The translations under genes were made by a program, and so were the position numbers. A stretch of DNA of 64,000 nucleotides, taken from contig CM060732.1 in NCBI GenBank assembly GCA_030704615.1, positions 47,349,053-47,413,052 on the forward strand. Reading direction: 5' to 3'. The stretch comes from Takakia lepidozioides (taxonomy: Eukaryota > Streptophyta > Takakiopsida > Takakiales > Takakiaceae). This document shows, in pieces, positions 53,851 to 64,000 of the stretch; within the stretch, counting starts at the first letter, position 1; the number at the start of each line of letters is the position of its first letter. Under the pieces are notes generated by a model. It was not told the DNA's origin. It saw only the letters and a list, made by a program, of their open reading frames with translations, and did no database searches.

Positions 53851-55719
53851 GAAATGCACATGTAGAAGGATAGGGTAGAGGTTGGCAGGCACAAGGATGT
53901 GCCAGCAGCTGAAGCAGGGCCGTCATGCCTTAATGAGGACTGGAATCACGATAAGAAGAAACGTCGGAAATGGCTGACGAGGGAGAGGACAAGGTGCCTT
54001 CTTGACAGGCAGACCCACCGCTTCAATGAGTATAAGACAGATAAGTTTGAAGTGTGGCCCCCTCTTTTTTGGTGACTTAGAAATCGCTTTGTGAAGTTTG
54101 GACTGTCTCTTGTATGTAGTAAGAGACACTGACATGTGAGGAAGAAAAAGAGCTTTGGAAATGGAATGAAGACACTGGACAAATTGAGAGCTGTCTTGTG
54201 CAAATGGCTACACCTGGGAAAAGTGGAGTGTGAAGCATCTGTCATTGGCAAGAGAGGGACTGATAAAAGGGCTGATTATATCTTGTGTGACCAAGGTTGA
54301 TTTCAATGCTGGGTGCACTGGATGCTTGGCTGAATGCGCATTGCATTGCATCATAGACATGCTACAGTGGAAAGAGTGAGGAACCTACTCACCCTGAAAG
54401 AAAGAGAGAGGGAGAGAGAAAAGGACATAAGGGAGAGAGCTGACCAGCAAGAGGGGATGGAGAGGAATGGATGATTGGGGCGGTAAGATAAAGAAAGCAT
54501 GAACCCATGAAGGGCCAAACTGGTGGGCCTGCAACTCATGGCAGATCTGAGTTGCCTCCTTCCAAATCGTGATCTTATTACAAAGGGGATTCCACTTGTT
54601 GCTGACCAAGGGAGCTGCCCACAAGGGCAGTGGTCATCACTGACGTAGGGCTGGTTGCATCACTGAAGACAACATGGTAACATGGCTGGTGCAGTGTACC
54701 AGGGAGAGGATGTCGTGGAGAAGTAGAACCACGGGTGAAAACAATACAGACTCCCCATCCATGTCTTCTCTTCCGCTGCGGCGTGGATGAGGATTGTGTG
54801 AACTCTGATCATGAAGGACCTGAGGGAAACCCACACCGAGTGACGATGGTTGGATCACCTGAGAGGAGAGCTCCTTTCCTTCCCTCCAATTGACCTGGGG
54901 AGGAGCACAACTAGACTTGCACAGAAGGGGATTCACGCCCCTTCTTTTCACACTACAAAAGACCAATGGAGTAAACGGTTAATAGGTTACAGAAAAATTG
55001 AAAGACACTAATCTTGCTATGAGGTGCATCAATGCATATGCTCATATGTACATAGCACAAGTTCATAGAAGGTTTGCTACCAAGAGCTTACTGATTGGAA
55101 TGTAAAATGGAAGTAAAACAACATAGAGATGGACAATCAAAGGCACTCGGAGGTAGAATCCAAATATCCTTTCAGACAGAATTAGGGTAAATGCATGTGA
55201 TCCTCGTGCCTCTTCCAGCCAGTTTCTCCTTGAAATTCAGATGTATGTATGTATGTTACATATACCACAAAATAGGAAAACCAAATCCCTACACAACTTG
55301 AAAGGCTACTGATCATACAATAAGTGTACCATAAATTCCGATCCCTTTACCAGCTCCTGGATCTCTACAAGATACTATGGAGGGCAAGAGTTGGGGCAGG
55401 TAACAAGAGCTGTAGACAGGAGGGAATACACTCTCCTGCTGCCACATCTGAAATACAGAAACACCAAGATCCCTTACTTCCATCACGTAGTACTGCTTTG
55501 GTCTAACTTGTCCAACTTGATGGATGATACCCAGAGGAAACGCTTGAAGTAACTTCTACAAAGAGGGAGAGAAAGCATGTGAAATACCTGGGTACAACGC
55601 CCTTTCATATGATATTTACAAGGGACGGATTGAAGTTTGGAAGAGATGGGCATGAGATTGCGAACCCTAAACCCTACTCACGGTCTTTTTCTGCTCGTTT
55701 TTTCCTGTATGTTACATGC
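53851..55719. other. No gene recognised
   Basis: Mixed-composition DNA with short ORFs on both strands (up to about 109 aa), none with a motif. A GAGAGAGG-rich stretch lies near 54,400-54,420. Confidence 0.45.
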
Positions 55720-55900
55720 CAAAGCTTCTCCTCATCTCTGTTATCTGTTTTTGGATCATTTCCTGCCACATCGGCATTAACTTGTCAAAGTCACTCCAAG
55801 CCACCATAGATCCAACGAGCTAACTTACAGAATTCAATATGCATCTCAGGCCGAGTCTAATGAGAGGGCAAAACAGGCTGAAAACATGTGTTGAGGGCCC
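55720..55900. repeat. Dispersed repeat R, copy 5
   Basis: Shares AGCTTCTCCTCATCTCTG, CAAAGTCACTCCAAGCCACC, GAGCTAACTTACAGAATTC and the AACAGGCTGAAAACATGTG block with the copy at 12,590-12,790. It is about 43 kb from the others, so R is dispersed and not only local. Confidence 0.65.
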
Positions 55901-56821
55901 CATCAACTACAAAGCGCATATGGGTGGAGTAGAAGAACTCAATACACATGTCCATGAAAGTGCCTATGATGATACATTAAAGCTCTATGTACCGCAAGCG
56001 CCCACCCGCGAGTGTAGTGAACTGGGTGCCACACGCGCACTCAAAAAGCCCTAGGATGTGCCACAAATTTGCTGATGGAATTCACCACATGCCACAATCC
56101 CACTAGCATAAACATGGATCCCGACAACACATGGCCAGCGAATGACCCCATTTTGAATGTTGGTTCTCGTTGTTCTATTTCCTGAGCGTCTTTGGTCTTC
56201 CGTAATCTATCTCAACAACCATTCCTTGCTTCCTCATCTAACCGAGCACCATTCCCACGCTCTCCTTCCTCCCCTTCTGCCTGTGTGTACATTAGTGTGT
56301 ACGCACCTGTCAACACATGGGAAAGACCCAGGGACAACTGAATGTCTAAGTGAATGTCTAACTTATGCTATGGTTGCGCGCTCTAGTACCTTGGATGTAT
56401 TTGTTGCATACATGGGGCATGTATGATGGATGCGTGCAATACAGTAACACGGAGTTCAATGTGTGACAGTATTTGCAATGGACCCGACGCGGGGGGGGGG
56501 GGGGGGGGGGGCGCTCCTAGCGCGGCGACCGCGGACATCAGCGCTGCCGCGAGGGGGGCGAGGCCAAGGAGGCCCGCTGAGGCAGCATTCAACTCAAGGG
56601 CCTCTTTTATCACTTGCCTATCCATACTACGGTAGTTTGTAAATAATATAAAAAATTAGTTAGTGAAAGAATTGGAGGTTTATATACTGCGACAATATGT
56701 ATAGTTTGTATATCGACAGTTGCTGCTATATATTCAGCACCGAGATGTGAAAATGATAATGTTGTATACTTATCATATAATATCATTGTTCCAGACTAGC
56801 GTAAATAGCCACATATCCGAT
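55901..56821. other. No gene recognised; 21-G tract
   Basis: A run of 21 G lies at 56,491-56,511, followed by GC-rich DNA. The ORFs crossing it encode Gly or Pro homopolymers and are not credible. Confidence 0.5.
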
Positions 56822-58520
56822 CTATGTTGAAGTTGCAGGTATGAAATGTATTTCATTTAAACATAGAATATGACTTGATTGCATGTTATGATCAATACAA
56901 ACATATTCTTTATGTAGGGATAGTGACCTAGTGTTGAGAGATCGTAGAAGTACATGAGATTGTACATATGTTTGTAGCATTGGAACTGATAGTTCCCATT
57001 GCGCTATTGTACTTAAATTATGCATTTCATCGGCAACACAGCTGTCAACTCGAAAGTTCTTCATTTGTAAAGGCGTCAATAGGTATAAAATTTCTTTTTG
57101 TCGGATCCGCGAAAGAGCTGTGTAAGTTAAGCCATGTTTGTTCACACCAATTGGATCAAAAGCTAAATAATCTAACGTTAAACCTTGTGAATGATGTATA
57201 GTTATCCGATCCGGATATATTTCCGGATTAATGTCTATTTTTGCACGTGTAGCCCGACCAGATTTTGGATTATTAAATTATTTCCAAATTAATGGGGTGG
57301 AATTTGTTACATCTGAAACATATTTGAATATACCATCAGCACCATCAACAAGGTCATCATGTGTCAATTCCCAGTACATAATTCTATTAATATTTCTTTT
57401 TTAACATTAATGGTTTTATGTAAACCTGCGATATTAGAGGCATTATTGAGGAGTTTAAAACTAGCAGGACAATGTGTATCATGGTGTTTATCAATAGCCT
57501 CAAAGACATATACACATCCATGAGTTTGTTCAAATGCTCGTTGGTTGTGAACAAGCATTAATTTGTTTGTGTAATATAAATGTGGAAATGTCGGATCATC
57601 GGGGGGAGCACGACAACATTGTCCACTGATTATATCAATGTCGCTTTGTGTTGTTGTTGCTGTTCAAAGGCGATTTAATATATCTATGAATTGTATATCA
57701 GATTGACGCATGACTTGTTTCAATTCATAACATTTGATGTTCTCACGCCAAAAATCAGGACCTAGTGCATCTGGACCTTGTTTCTTCTTTTTTGAAAACC
57801 CATGTGTCTCGTACTGGTGGCGGTTGATAAAAATCTCCGGTGATAATAACATCGAGATTGCCAAAAAAAATGGCTATGGATCCGTTTGCAGATTGATCGT
57901 ATCCTTAAATCTGCAAATGCAAGCATTCTAGTTCTGATAAGAGAAACATCTAAAACTACAAGCTGCAATTGGGCATATAATTTTGTTAACATATCCAATC
58001 GTTCAGAACTTAATGAGGACAATTCTTTACAATTAAGATGTATACTAAGGCCAAAATGTAAAGTTGTTCCATCAATATTGAATGTTGCTTTTCCCGTATA
58101 TGCCATCAATATTGTTTTTCTCATCAATGGATCAGCTTGAGGATGTTTATTGTATATTCTGAGCAAACCTTGTATAAAAAGCAACAAAGTAAAAGTTTTT
58201 CCAGTCCCTACTCCTGCAGTAAAAAAAAAAGTGAAGAGGTTTGTTAGGATGTACACATTTTTTATACATGCAATCATCAAAATAGCACGTTGTTCTCTGT
58301 TTAGTTTACGCAATTGTGCGTAAAACTCCACAGATGGCCAAAGATTGTCATGTGAAATAGAAATGTTTGCATCTGGTATGGTATTTGAAAGTCCAACTTG
58401 CGGACATAAATGAAATTCTTTAGTTATATCATGAGATTCTATTCTTCTATGCTTTGGCCTCCTTGTTAGATTGGTGCTTGCAACTCCCAACCGGCCCATA
58501 TTCTCCCCGACTTCGACCAT
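56822..58520 (-). pseudogene. PIF1-family DNA helicase, degenerate
   Basis: Reading on the minus strand: WPSVEFYAQLRKLNREQRA (Q-motif-like region), GVGTGKTFTLLLF (Walker A, about 58,210), MAYTGKATFNIDGTTLH (motif Ia), LQLVVLDVSLI (Walker B, with the family Glu replaced), then in a second frame DVIITGDFYQPPPVRDTWVF and CYELKQVMRQSDIQFIDIL, and near 57,190-57,050 HHSQGLTLDYLAFDP with LTYTALSRIRQKEILYLL (motifs V/VI). The order and spacing match PIF1-like 5'-3' helicases, as found in Helitron-type elements and in host telomere/mitochondrial helicases. A homopolymer (TTTTTTTTTC, about 58,218-58,230), frame changes and a missing Walker-B Glu indicate decay. No Rep/HUH domain was found nearby, so Helitron membership is unproven. 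Confidence 0.8.
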
Positions 58521-60270
58521 GCTGAAATCACTGCTAAGATGTCTACCCCGGGGAACAGACTTATTAGAAGCATTGGCTACTTCAAGTTGAATCTGTGCTT
58601 CTTAAGTAACCCACTGTTTGTAGATGCTTTAGCCAAGGCCTGGCACAAAGCTGCAGGCTTGCAGAAACTGGCCCAATAACTCTCTCGTAAAATTGCCTTG
58701 GCAAGAAATGCCAAGGAGAGAGCGCTAACCAATGTATATTGGTCTGCCAAAAACGTGCAATAGAGGGAGGGAGAGAGAAGAAGAAAGAATCTACCCCGTT
58801 GGTAGGAGGCCTAAAAGGCAACTGGAACACAAAACCGCAGAGATAAAAAAACTAAATACATCTCTACAGCTTTTTTCTTGGCACTCACTTTGTTACTCCA
58901 CCAAAGTGAAGGCAAATCAGAAACAACCATAAGCTTGGCATATTCAGATGGATATAACTAACGCGTCACTATAAGATGAGGCCAAATCTGTATGCATGGC
59001 AGGCTTGCCAGGCCAGCCACTCATGTTCTTATGGGAGAGGGGAAGGAAGTAATGGTAGAATTGGTCTTGCCAATCCAGAACTTGGGGTCTTGACATAAGA
59101 AACCGTCCTCCATAGCCAGGTGAATGCATGTTCTCAGGATCCATTGCATATGTCTGCTTCTGTAAGCTGCTTCTACAAGGATGCCTAAACTGAATCACCA
59201 CAACAGAAGCTCCAGCCTAATTTTATGGCAGCTTATTGCACCTCTACTACACCGCAAGGCTTGCTAGAGCTCCGAGCCTCTGGACGTCAGAGCCTGCAAT
59301 GGTAGAATTTTTTTCGAACTTGAAATCCCTTCACTGAGCGGCTGAGTCTGGAGTGTGACTAGTATGAAAATCAGATGCACTCCCTTTTTGCCCTCAACTC
59401 CAGCGATGGTTGCAAGTAACTACAAATGATCCTTGATGACCCTTTACTGCATCAAGACTCAAACTCAAGGAGAACCTCTCTCTTGTTTGGGGAGTCTAAT
59501 CTACATGCAGGTTCAGGTATCTCGTCCATCCACACACATTCACCACCCATATTGAGACGTAATGACACAGTGCCTCATGCTCTCTCTTTCAATGGACACA
59601 AGTCTTACTGGGAAGCCAACTGCACATGGAATTGAATTCATTGCCATGTTGTCTTCCCTGACGAACGTTTCTTAGCTTTGAGGCCCAAAGATGTTGTAGA
59701 GTACAAAACATTTGTAAACATGTGGAAATATTAGTCTGCATCCTTTCATGATGGAAACGTAATTACACGTACTTTCACAATTGTCATTTCCCCAAAGGAG
59801 CTCTAATTCACCTGCTGCTTGGGTCTCAGATAACGCCAAAGAGTTCTTCACCACAACATTTTGCTAACATTCCAAGACGACAAGTTTTGGTCTGCTCAGG
59901 TGCTCACACATGACATGTCAAGTAAAAATGTCTACAGAAATGAAACTTAGGTCTATGTACTTTATCTAGTGGAATAACATCCACAACTGTGCCTTCACCC
60001 TCCTCCTCAACTTCCACATGCTGAAGTAGCGGGTTTCTCTTTCATCTGTTCGTAAACTGAAACACCTATATCTTCTTATGAAAAGATGCACGATACTCAG
60101 CGTAATTGGTGGTCTTAAAGAGAGCAGGGTGGGTTTGGGGGCTGCTATTTCATGAGCGGCATGAGCATGAGCGGAAAAAAAAAAAACATGAGCAGACCAT
60201 TGTGAGTCCACGGAAAAATACTAAACCAGGTCATCAACCATAACAACAACCAAAACTTACACTCACTGGA
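58521..60270. other. No gene recognised
   Basis: Short ORFs only. Nothing conserved was identified, and no Helitron end (CTRR with a hairpin) was recognised downstream of the helicase. Confidence 0.4.
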
Positions 60271-60390
60271 GTTTGCCAGGCATGCTTCCACATTTTGCGT
60301 TCATGTCAGCAAGGCCAGTCTCCAAATTTACATCCAGTGCAATCCCAGCTTTGATGATGTCAGCATCAACCTCTTGCCTACTTACAGGGC
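60271..60390 (-). pseudogene. PPR fragment
   Basis: The minus strand reads IIKAGIALDVNLETGLADMN followed by AKCGSMPGKL, aligning to the ITKAG...NTLVDMYAKCGS helices of the 11.8-12.1 kb fragment. It abuts the truncated end of the ParB-like gene, so that truncation joins a PPR-derived segment. Confidence 0.75.
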
Positions 60391-60479
60391 TCCCAGGTCA
60401 GGGAGGCACGGAAATAGGGTCATGTGAAGTTGGAATGTGGCACCAGTGGACTTGAAATGCAACATTTTATTGCAAATTT

Positions 60480-62314
60480 TGTGGGAAAAGAGGATCACTA
60501 GCAATCGATCTCTCGAACTCCTCATTTCGCGTTTGCCAATGGGGACCCCATTTGTCCACCTCATCGGAAGTGTGGGCACGGGAAGCTCCGTGGTCGTTCT
60601 CAATGGAAACGTAAAACGCGGCAGACCCCATTCGATATCCATCCCGGAAAGAGAATTTCAGCTTGTCGATATCGCCTGGGAGGGCAGGTCTCACCACCTG
60701 CAATGACACCAAGCGGCAAAGGGGAATTCGAAGCTTGGCCGGGTACACCATGCCCCCCAGCACCCTGCCAATGTTGATGTGGGTTGCCTCCAACATCTTG
60801 GCAGCGGCCAACTTCATATCCGCCTCCGACATGACGTCTGCTGCAGAGGGGTTTTCCGGCAGCCCACCAGGACCGCCAAATCCAGCCTGTATGCTCCGGG
60901 TTTGGGGCCTGGGGATGTCCGGGAGGATGTCATCCTGGTCAGAAAGCTCCCTGTCGTCCTCCTCAATAGGGTCAGCCACCTGCGAAACCACCTCCAGCAC
61001 TCTCCCCGTCTCTACTGCCCTCTCCCTGGCTTCACCTCGAACTTGCACAATCCGTGCTCTTTCTGGTGTTCTTTCCTCTCCTCCACTCTCCACCGTATGG
61101 GTAATTGCAGGGGCTGCTCTTGCCCGCGATGGTCTAACCGGTGTGTTGCTGCCTCTTTGTGGTGTCTTGGAGGGATCCACCGTCTCTGTGCGTCCCTCAC
61201 TTATATGGGAATCTGTCAGTTCGGAACCCCTGGCCTCTTCAGTGGCTTTTTCTCTTTCCTCCTGGCTAGCCTTGTGTCTTGCCTGTTCTTTTGCCCTCTC
61301 TTTTGCCCTCTCACGGGCTTTCTGTTTCTTATTAGGGCTAGCAGTAGGGGAGCCCGGATGGACGACCACCTTTGAGGTAGGCGAACTGACACCCTCGCGC
61401 GCACTGCGAACTCCCCCCTCCGCAGCCCGTGACGGCTCTCGCGCCGGGGATTGCATGTGCTTGGCTTTCTTCTTCTTCTTTGCTTGGACGGGCCCTACTG
61501 CTTCTGCATCAACAACCTCCATTGCCGGATCTGTTGTTCTCACTTCCTCATGCCCTTCACCTGCCATGAGGCCTGCACCAACCTCCCCAATGCCTATTCT
61601 GTCGTACTCTCGCTGCAGGTCCTCCCGTCCACCAACAAAAGGTTGAAGTTTTCCCTCTCGCTCCAAGGTGGGCGGTTCAAACATGCGATGAGTTGCAGCA
61701 GTCGATGATACCACCAGCGTGCCGGGCTCATTGTCACTATGTCATTCCCAAAATCGTGAGAACCAACATCGGTGCCAAAACCAGCATCGCAACCACCATA
61801 GCAACAATCGTGTAACAAAAATGAAAACATAACAAGTTTAGGAAGTATAGAGAGCCATGCAACAACAATGAAAACAAATGCAACCATTGCCTGAGAATGA
61901 CATGCACAAGCAGCCTTCTCCAGAGCTGCCGGATTTGCACACTGCAAACAATCTAAGGTTCACTCAACTATCTAAGGTTCACTCATCCAGTGAAGCCAGG
62001 ATGAAGATGCAAAAACAAAACGAGGCAACAAAGCAAAAGCAAAATCAAAATCAAAAGCAAAATCGAACAAAGCGAAAGCAGAAGTGGCTTGCCTGAGAGT
62101 ACTCGGCTTCAGTTGGCGCGGGTTGTGAGCAAGACACTGGAATCTCCTGCTGGAGCTTCAGTTTGGCCATGTGAGAGATTGGCCGTCGTCCGTAGTACAG
62201 AGCTTTCAACTTCCGCCGCGGTCTGGATATGAGGTCTCTCTCAGGAGAGCCACGCCCTTCAGGCGGCATAAGTCCCAGCCAAAATGGAAAAAGATATCCG
62301 TTTTTGGGGTACAT
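60480..62314 (-). pseudogene. Truncated paralogue of the ParB-methyltransferase-like gene
   Basis: Exon 1 (62,314-about 62,093) encodes GLMPPEGRGSPERDL and a basic segment and may end at a GC-type donor (CAG|GCAAGC). Exon 2 starts near 61,736 (acceptor CATAG|TGAC) and runs to about 60,480. Exon 2 contains a Lys-rich patch (AKKKKKAKHM), an Ala/Lys/Glu-rich helix (KARERAKERAKEQARHKA) comparable to exon 1 of the 46.7-kb copy, and IPLCRLVSLQVVRPALPGDI ... GSAAFYVS, clearly related to the 45.4-kb exon (IPLCRMISMPAVRPALRNDI ... GSTVFYVS). Similarity stops just after NEEFE, before the DGNHR box, and the sequence then joins a PPR fragment. It therefore lacks the rest of the ParB-like region and all of the methyltransferase part. 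The upstream side faces the palindromic satellite. Confidence 0.65.
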
Positions 62315-62439
62315 GCCTCGAATAACATGTTAAGCCAAGATTAACATCAGATTTATGGTACGTATCCAAGAAGCCATGTGTCGCCAGCCCGAATGAAAAC
62401 GGACGGCGGTGGACATTTATTGCCCAACTGCGCAATTAA

Positions 62440-64000
62440 ATGTCGGATGAAGCCCTCCATGTCGGATGAAAAACGACGGAACTCGGCCCGGAATTTCCAA
62501 CGTAGAGGTAATTCGAAGCGCTGCAGGATGGATTTCCATCCTGCAAGGTAGGGCGGCGCGCGAAATTTCCCTCATGCAGGTAATTCAGAAGCGGATGGAT
62601 GGAAATCCGGCGCCGGATTTCCATCCGCGCAAGTAGGGCGGCGCGCGAAATTTCCCTCACGCAGGTAATTCGGAGGCGGATGGATGGAAATCCGGCGCCG
62701 GATTTCCATCCGCGCAGGTAGGGCGGCGAGCGAAATTTCCCTCACGCAGGTAATTCGGAGGCGGATGGATGGAAATCCGGCGCCGGATTTCCATCCACGC
62801 AGGTAGGGTGGCGCGCGAAATTTCCCTCACGCAGGTAATTCGGGGGCGGATGGATGGAAATCCGGCGCCGAATTTCCATCCTGCAGGTAATTCGAATCCC
62901 GGATGGATGGAAATCCGGCGCCGAATTTCCATCCAGCAGGTAAGTCGGATGGCTGGCGTATGGATATTCGGCGCCGAATTTCCATTCGCCAGGTATTTCG
63001 AAGCGCTGAATTACCTTCCTGCAGGTAATTCTGAGCGTGTCCGATTGATTTTTCGGAGAAAAACAAACTAAACTGTTTGTTTTGTGGCTGAAGTGCACTT
63101 GTAGACACGTTTTTCTTGGAATCCTTGACTGCGGCGCGCAAATCGGAACAGCCTCGAACGGAAATTCGGCGCCGTTTTTCCATTCTGGGAGGTTTTTACG
63201 ACTTCCTTTGAGGGGGCCCCGATGGAAATTCGGCGCCGAATTTCCATCCGGGGGATGGTCTCTGTCGGAGAGGTGCCGGCCTCTCCGCCGCTCTGTTGGA
63301 TATTCGGTGCCGAATTTCCGTCCGGGGCTTGAAATATGACGGCCACGTGCCGGCCTCTCCCCCCTCCCCGACTGCATTGGAACGGCCCCGGATGGAAATT
63401 CGGCGCCGTTTTTCCATCTGGGGAGGTTTTTACGACTTCCTTTGAGGGGGCCCCGATGGAAATTCGGCACCGAATTTCCATCCGGGGGATGGTCTCTGTT
63501 GGAGAGGTGCCAGCCTCTCCGCCGCTCTGTTGGATATTCGGTGCCGAATTTCCATCCGGGGGTTGAAATATGACGGCCAGGTGCCGGCCTCTCCCCCCTC
63601 CCCGACTGCATTGGAACGGCCCCGGATGGAAATTCGGCGCCGTTTTTCCATCTGGGGAGGTTTTTATGTCGGCCAATTTTCGGCCTGACCCCCCGACACG
63701 ACTTCCTTTGGGGGGGCCCGGATGGAAATTCGGCGCCGAATCTCCATCCAGGGGATACTCTCTGTCGAACACGTGCCGGCCTCTACGCCCGGGGCGACTT
63801 CATCCGGGCGTCCCCTGTTGGATATTCGGTGCCGAATTTCCGTCCGGGGGTTGAAATGTGACGGCCAGGTGCCGGCCTCTCCCCCCTCCCCGACTGCATC
63901 CGAACCGCCCCGGATGGAAATTCGGCGCCGTTTTTCCATCTGGGGATGTTTTTATGCCGGCCAGTTTTCGGCCTAACCCCCCGACACGACTTCTTTTGGG
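62440..64000. repeat. Palindromic satellite: at least 16 GGATGGAAAT...ATTTCCATCC dyads
   Basis: Each unit holds a near-perfect palindrome of about 28-30 bp with arms GGATGGAAATCCG or GATGGAAATTCG around a GGCGCC (or GGTGCC/GGCACC) centre. Centres lie near 62,611, 62,694, 62,777, 62,866, 62,919, 62,970, 63,168, 63,232, 63,308, 63,404, 63,470, 63,541, 63,640, 63,732, 63,828 and 63,924. The first three are 83 bp apart with GGTAGGGCGGCG / AATTTCCCTCACGCAGG spacers. From 63.1 kb a higher-order unit of about 236 bp with three palindromes repeats. The array probably continues past the window. Long ORFs across it (up to 289 aa, minus) are translations of the repeat. Confidence 0.93.

Noticed and set aside
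56383-56635. ORFs with poly-Gly or poly-Pro
   Set aside because: Created by translation of the 21-G tract.
60663-61646. 327-aa plus-strand ORF
   Set aside because: Antisense of the ParB-like paralogue's exon 2; low-complexity Ser/Leu/Ala composition arises from the coding strand's bias.
62742-63772. Long minus-strand ORFs (up to 289 aa) with MEIRRRISI / WKFGAEFP repeats
   Set aside because: They are translations of a tandem palindromic satellite, open in several frames on both strands, with no start or splice context.

Overview
This window looks like repeat-rich, gene-poor nuclear DNA of a plant-lineage eukaryote. GT-AG introns, a Tat/Athila-type Ty3/gypsy retrotransposon, a CACTA terminus, hAT and WRKY-GCM1/MULE-like transposases and several PLS-type pentatricopeptide-repeat (PPR) fragments point to a streptophyte. 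Abundant PPR debris together with a piggyBac transposase fits a seed-free land plant (fern, lycophyte or bryophyte) better than a flowering plant. That placement is an inference. No intact conserved housekeeping gene is visible.

Layout. 1-5 kb: a short tandem repeat, then a decayed piggyBac transposase (1997-3433). 5-13 kb: non-coding DNA with a 28-G tract, a ~45-bp minisatellite (8165-8770), an ORF of four internal repeats (10312-11025), LINE debris and PPR fragments set among copies of one dispersed repeat. 12.86-15.3 kb: a CACTA terminus with GC-rich subterminal repeats and a minus-strand En/Spm-type accessory gene. 16.3-18.6 kb: a ~90-bp tandem array and more LINE debris. 20.2-21.04 kb: an 829-bp non-autonomous element with piggyBac termini and TTAA duplications. 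25.2-27.3 kb: a broken hAT transposase (minus). 27.79-28.29 kb: 500 N.

28.3-41.58 kb holds one nearly complete Tat/Athila-type retrotransposon (both LTRs, PBS, gag, protease, RT, RNase H, integrase, a long post-pol coiled-coil ORF, PPT). Its 3' LTR ends inside the coding sequence of the next gene, so it interrupted that gene.

41.58-51.32 kb is the most unusual part. A minus-strand gene of about eight exons encodes a basic N-terminus, a ParB-like domain (DGNHR motif) and a permuted, beta-class N4/N6 DNA-methyltransferase-like domain. Divergent from it, about 0.6 kb away, is a transposase gene with a WRKY-GCM1-like zinc finger, a DDE-like core and a SWIM zinc finger. Arrays of about 24-bp imperfect palindromes lie in two introns of the first gene and just beyond the transposase, where six units recur at an exact 42-bp period. 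I propose a mobile element carrying a ParB-methyltransferase gene. A second, truncated copy of the ParB-like gene lies at 60.48-62.31 kb, beside a 1.5-kb satellite built from another family of long palindromes (62.5-64.0 kb).

51.5-60.4 kb carries a 5'-truncated LINE, tandem duplications, another dispersed-repeat copy, a PIF1-family helicase pseudogene (minus) and a PPR fragment. Many coding regions are frameshifted. The visible parts of the two LTRs of one insertion differ largely by single-base indels, so some frameshifts may be consensus errors rather than true decay.
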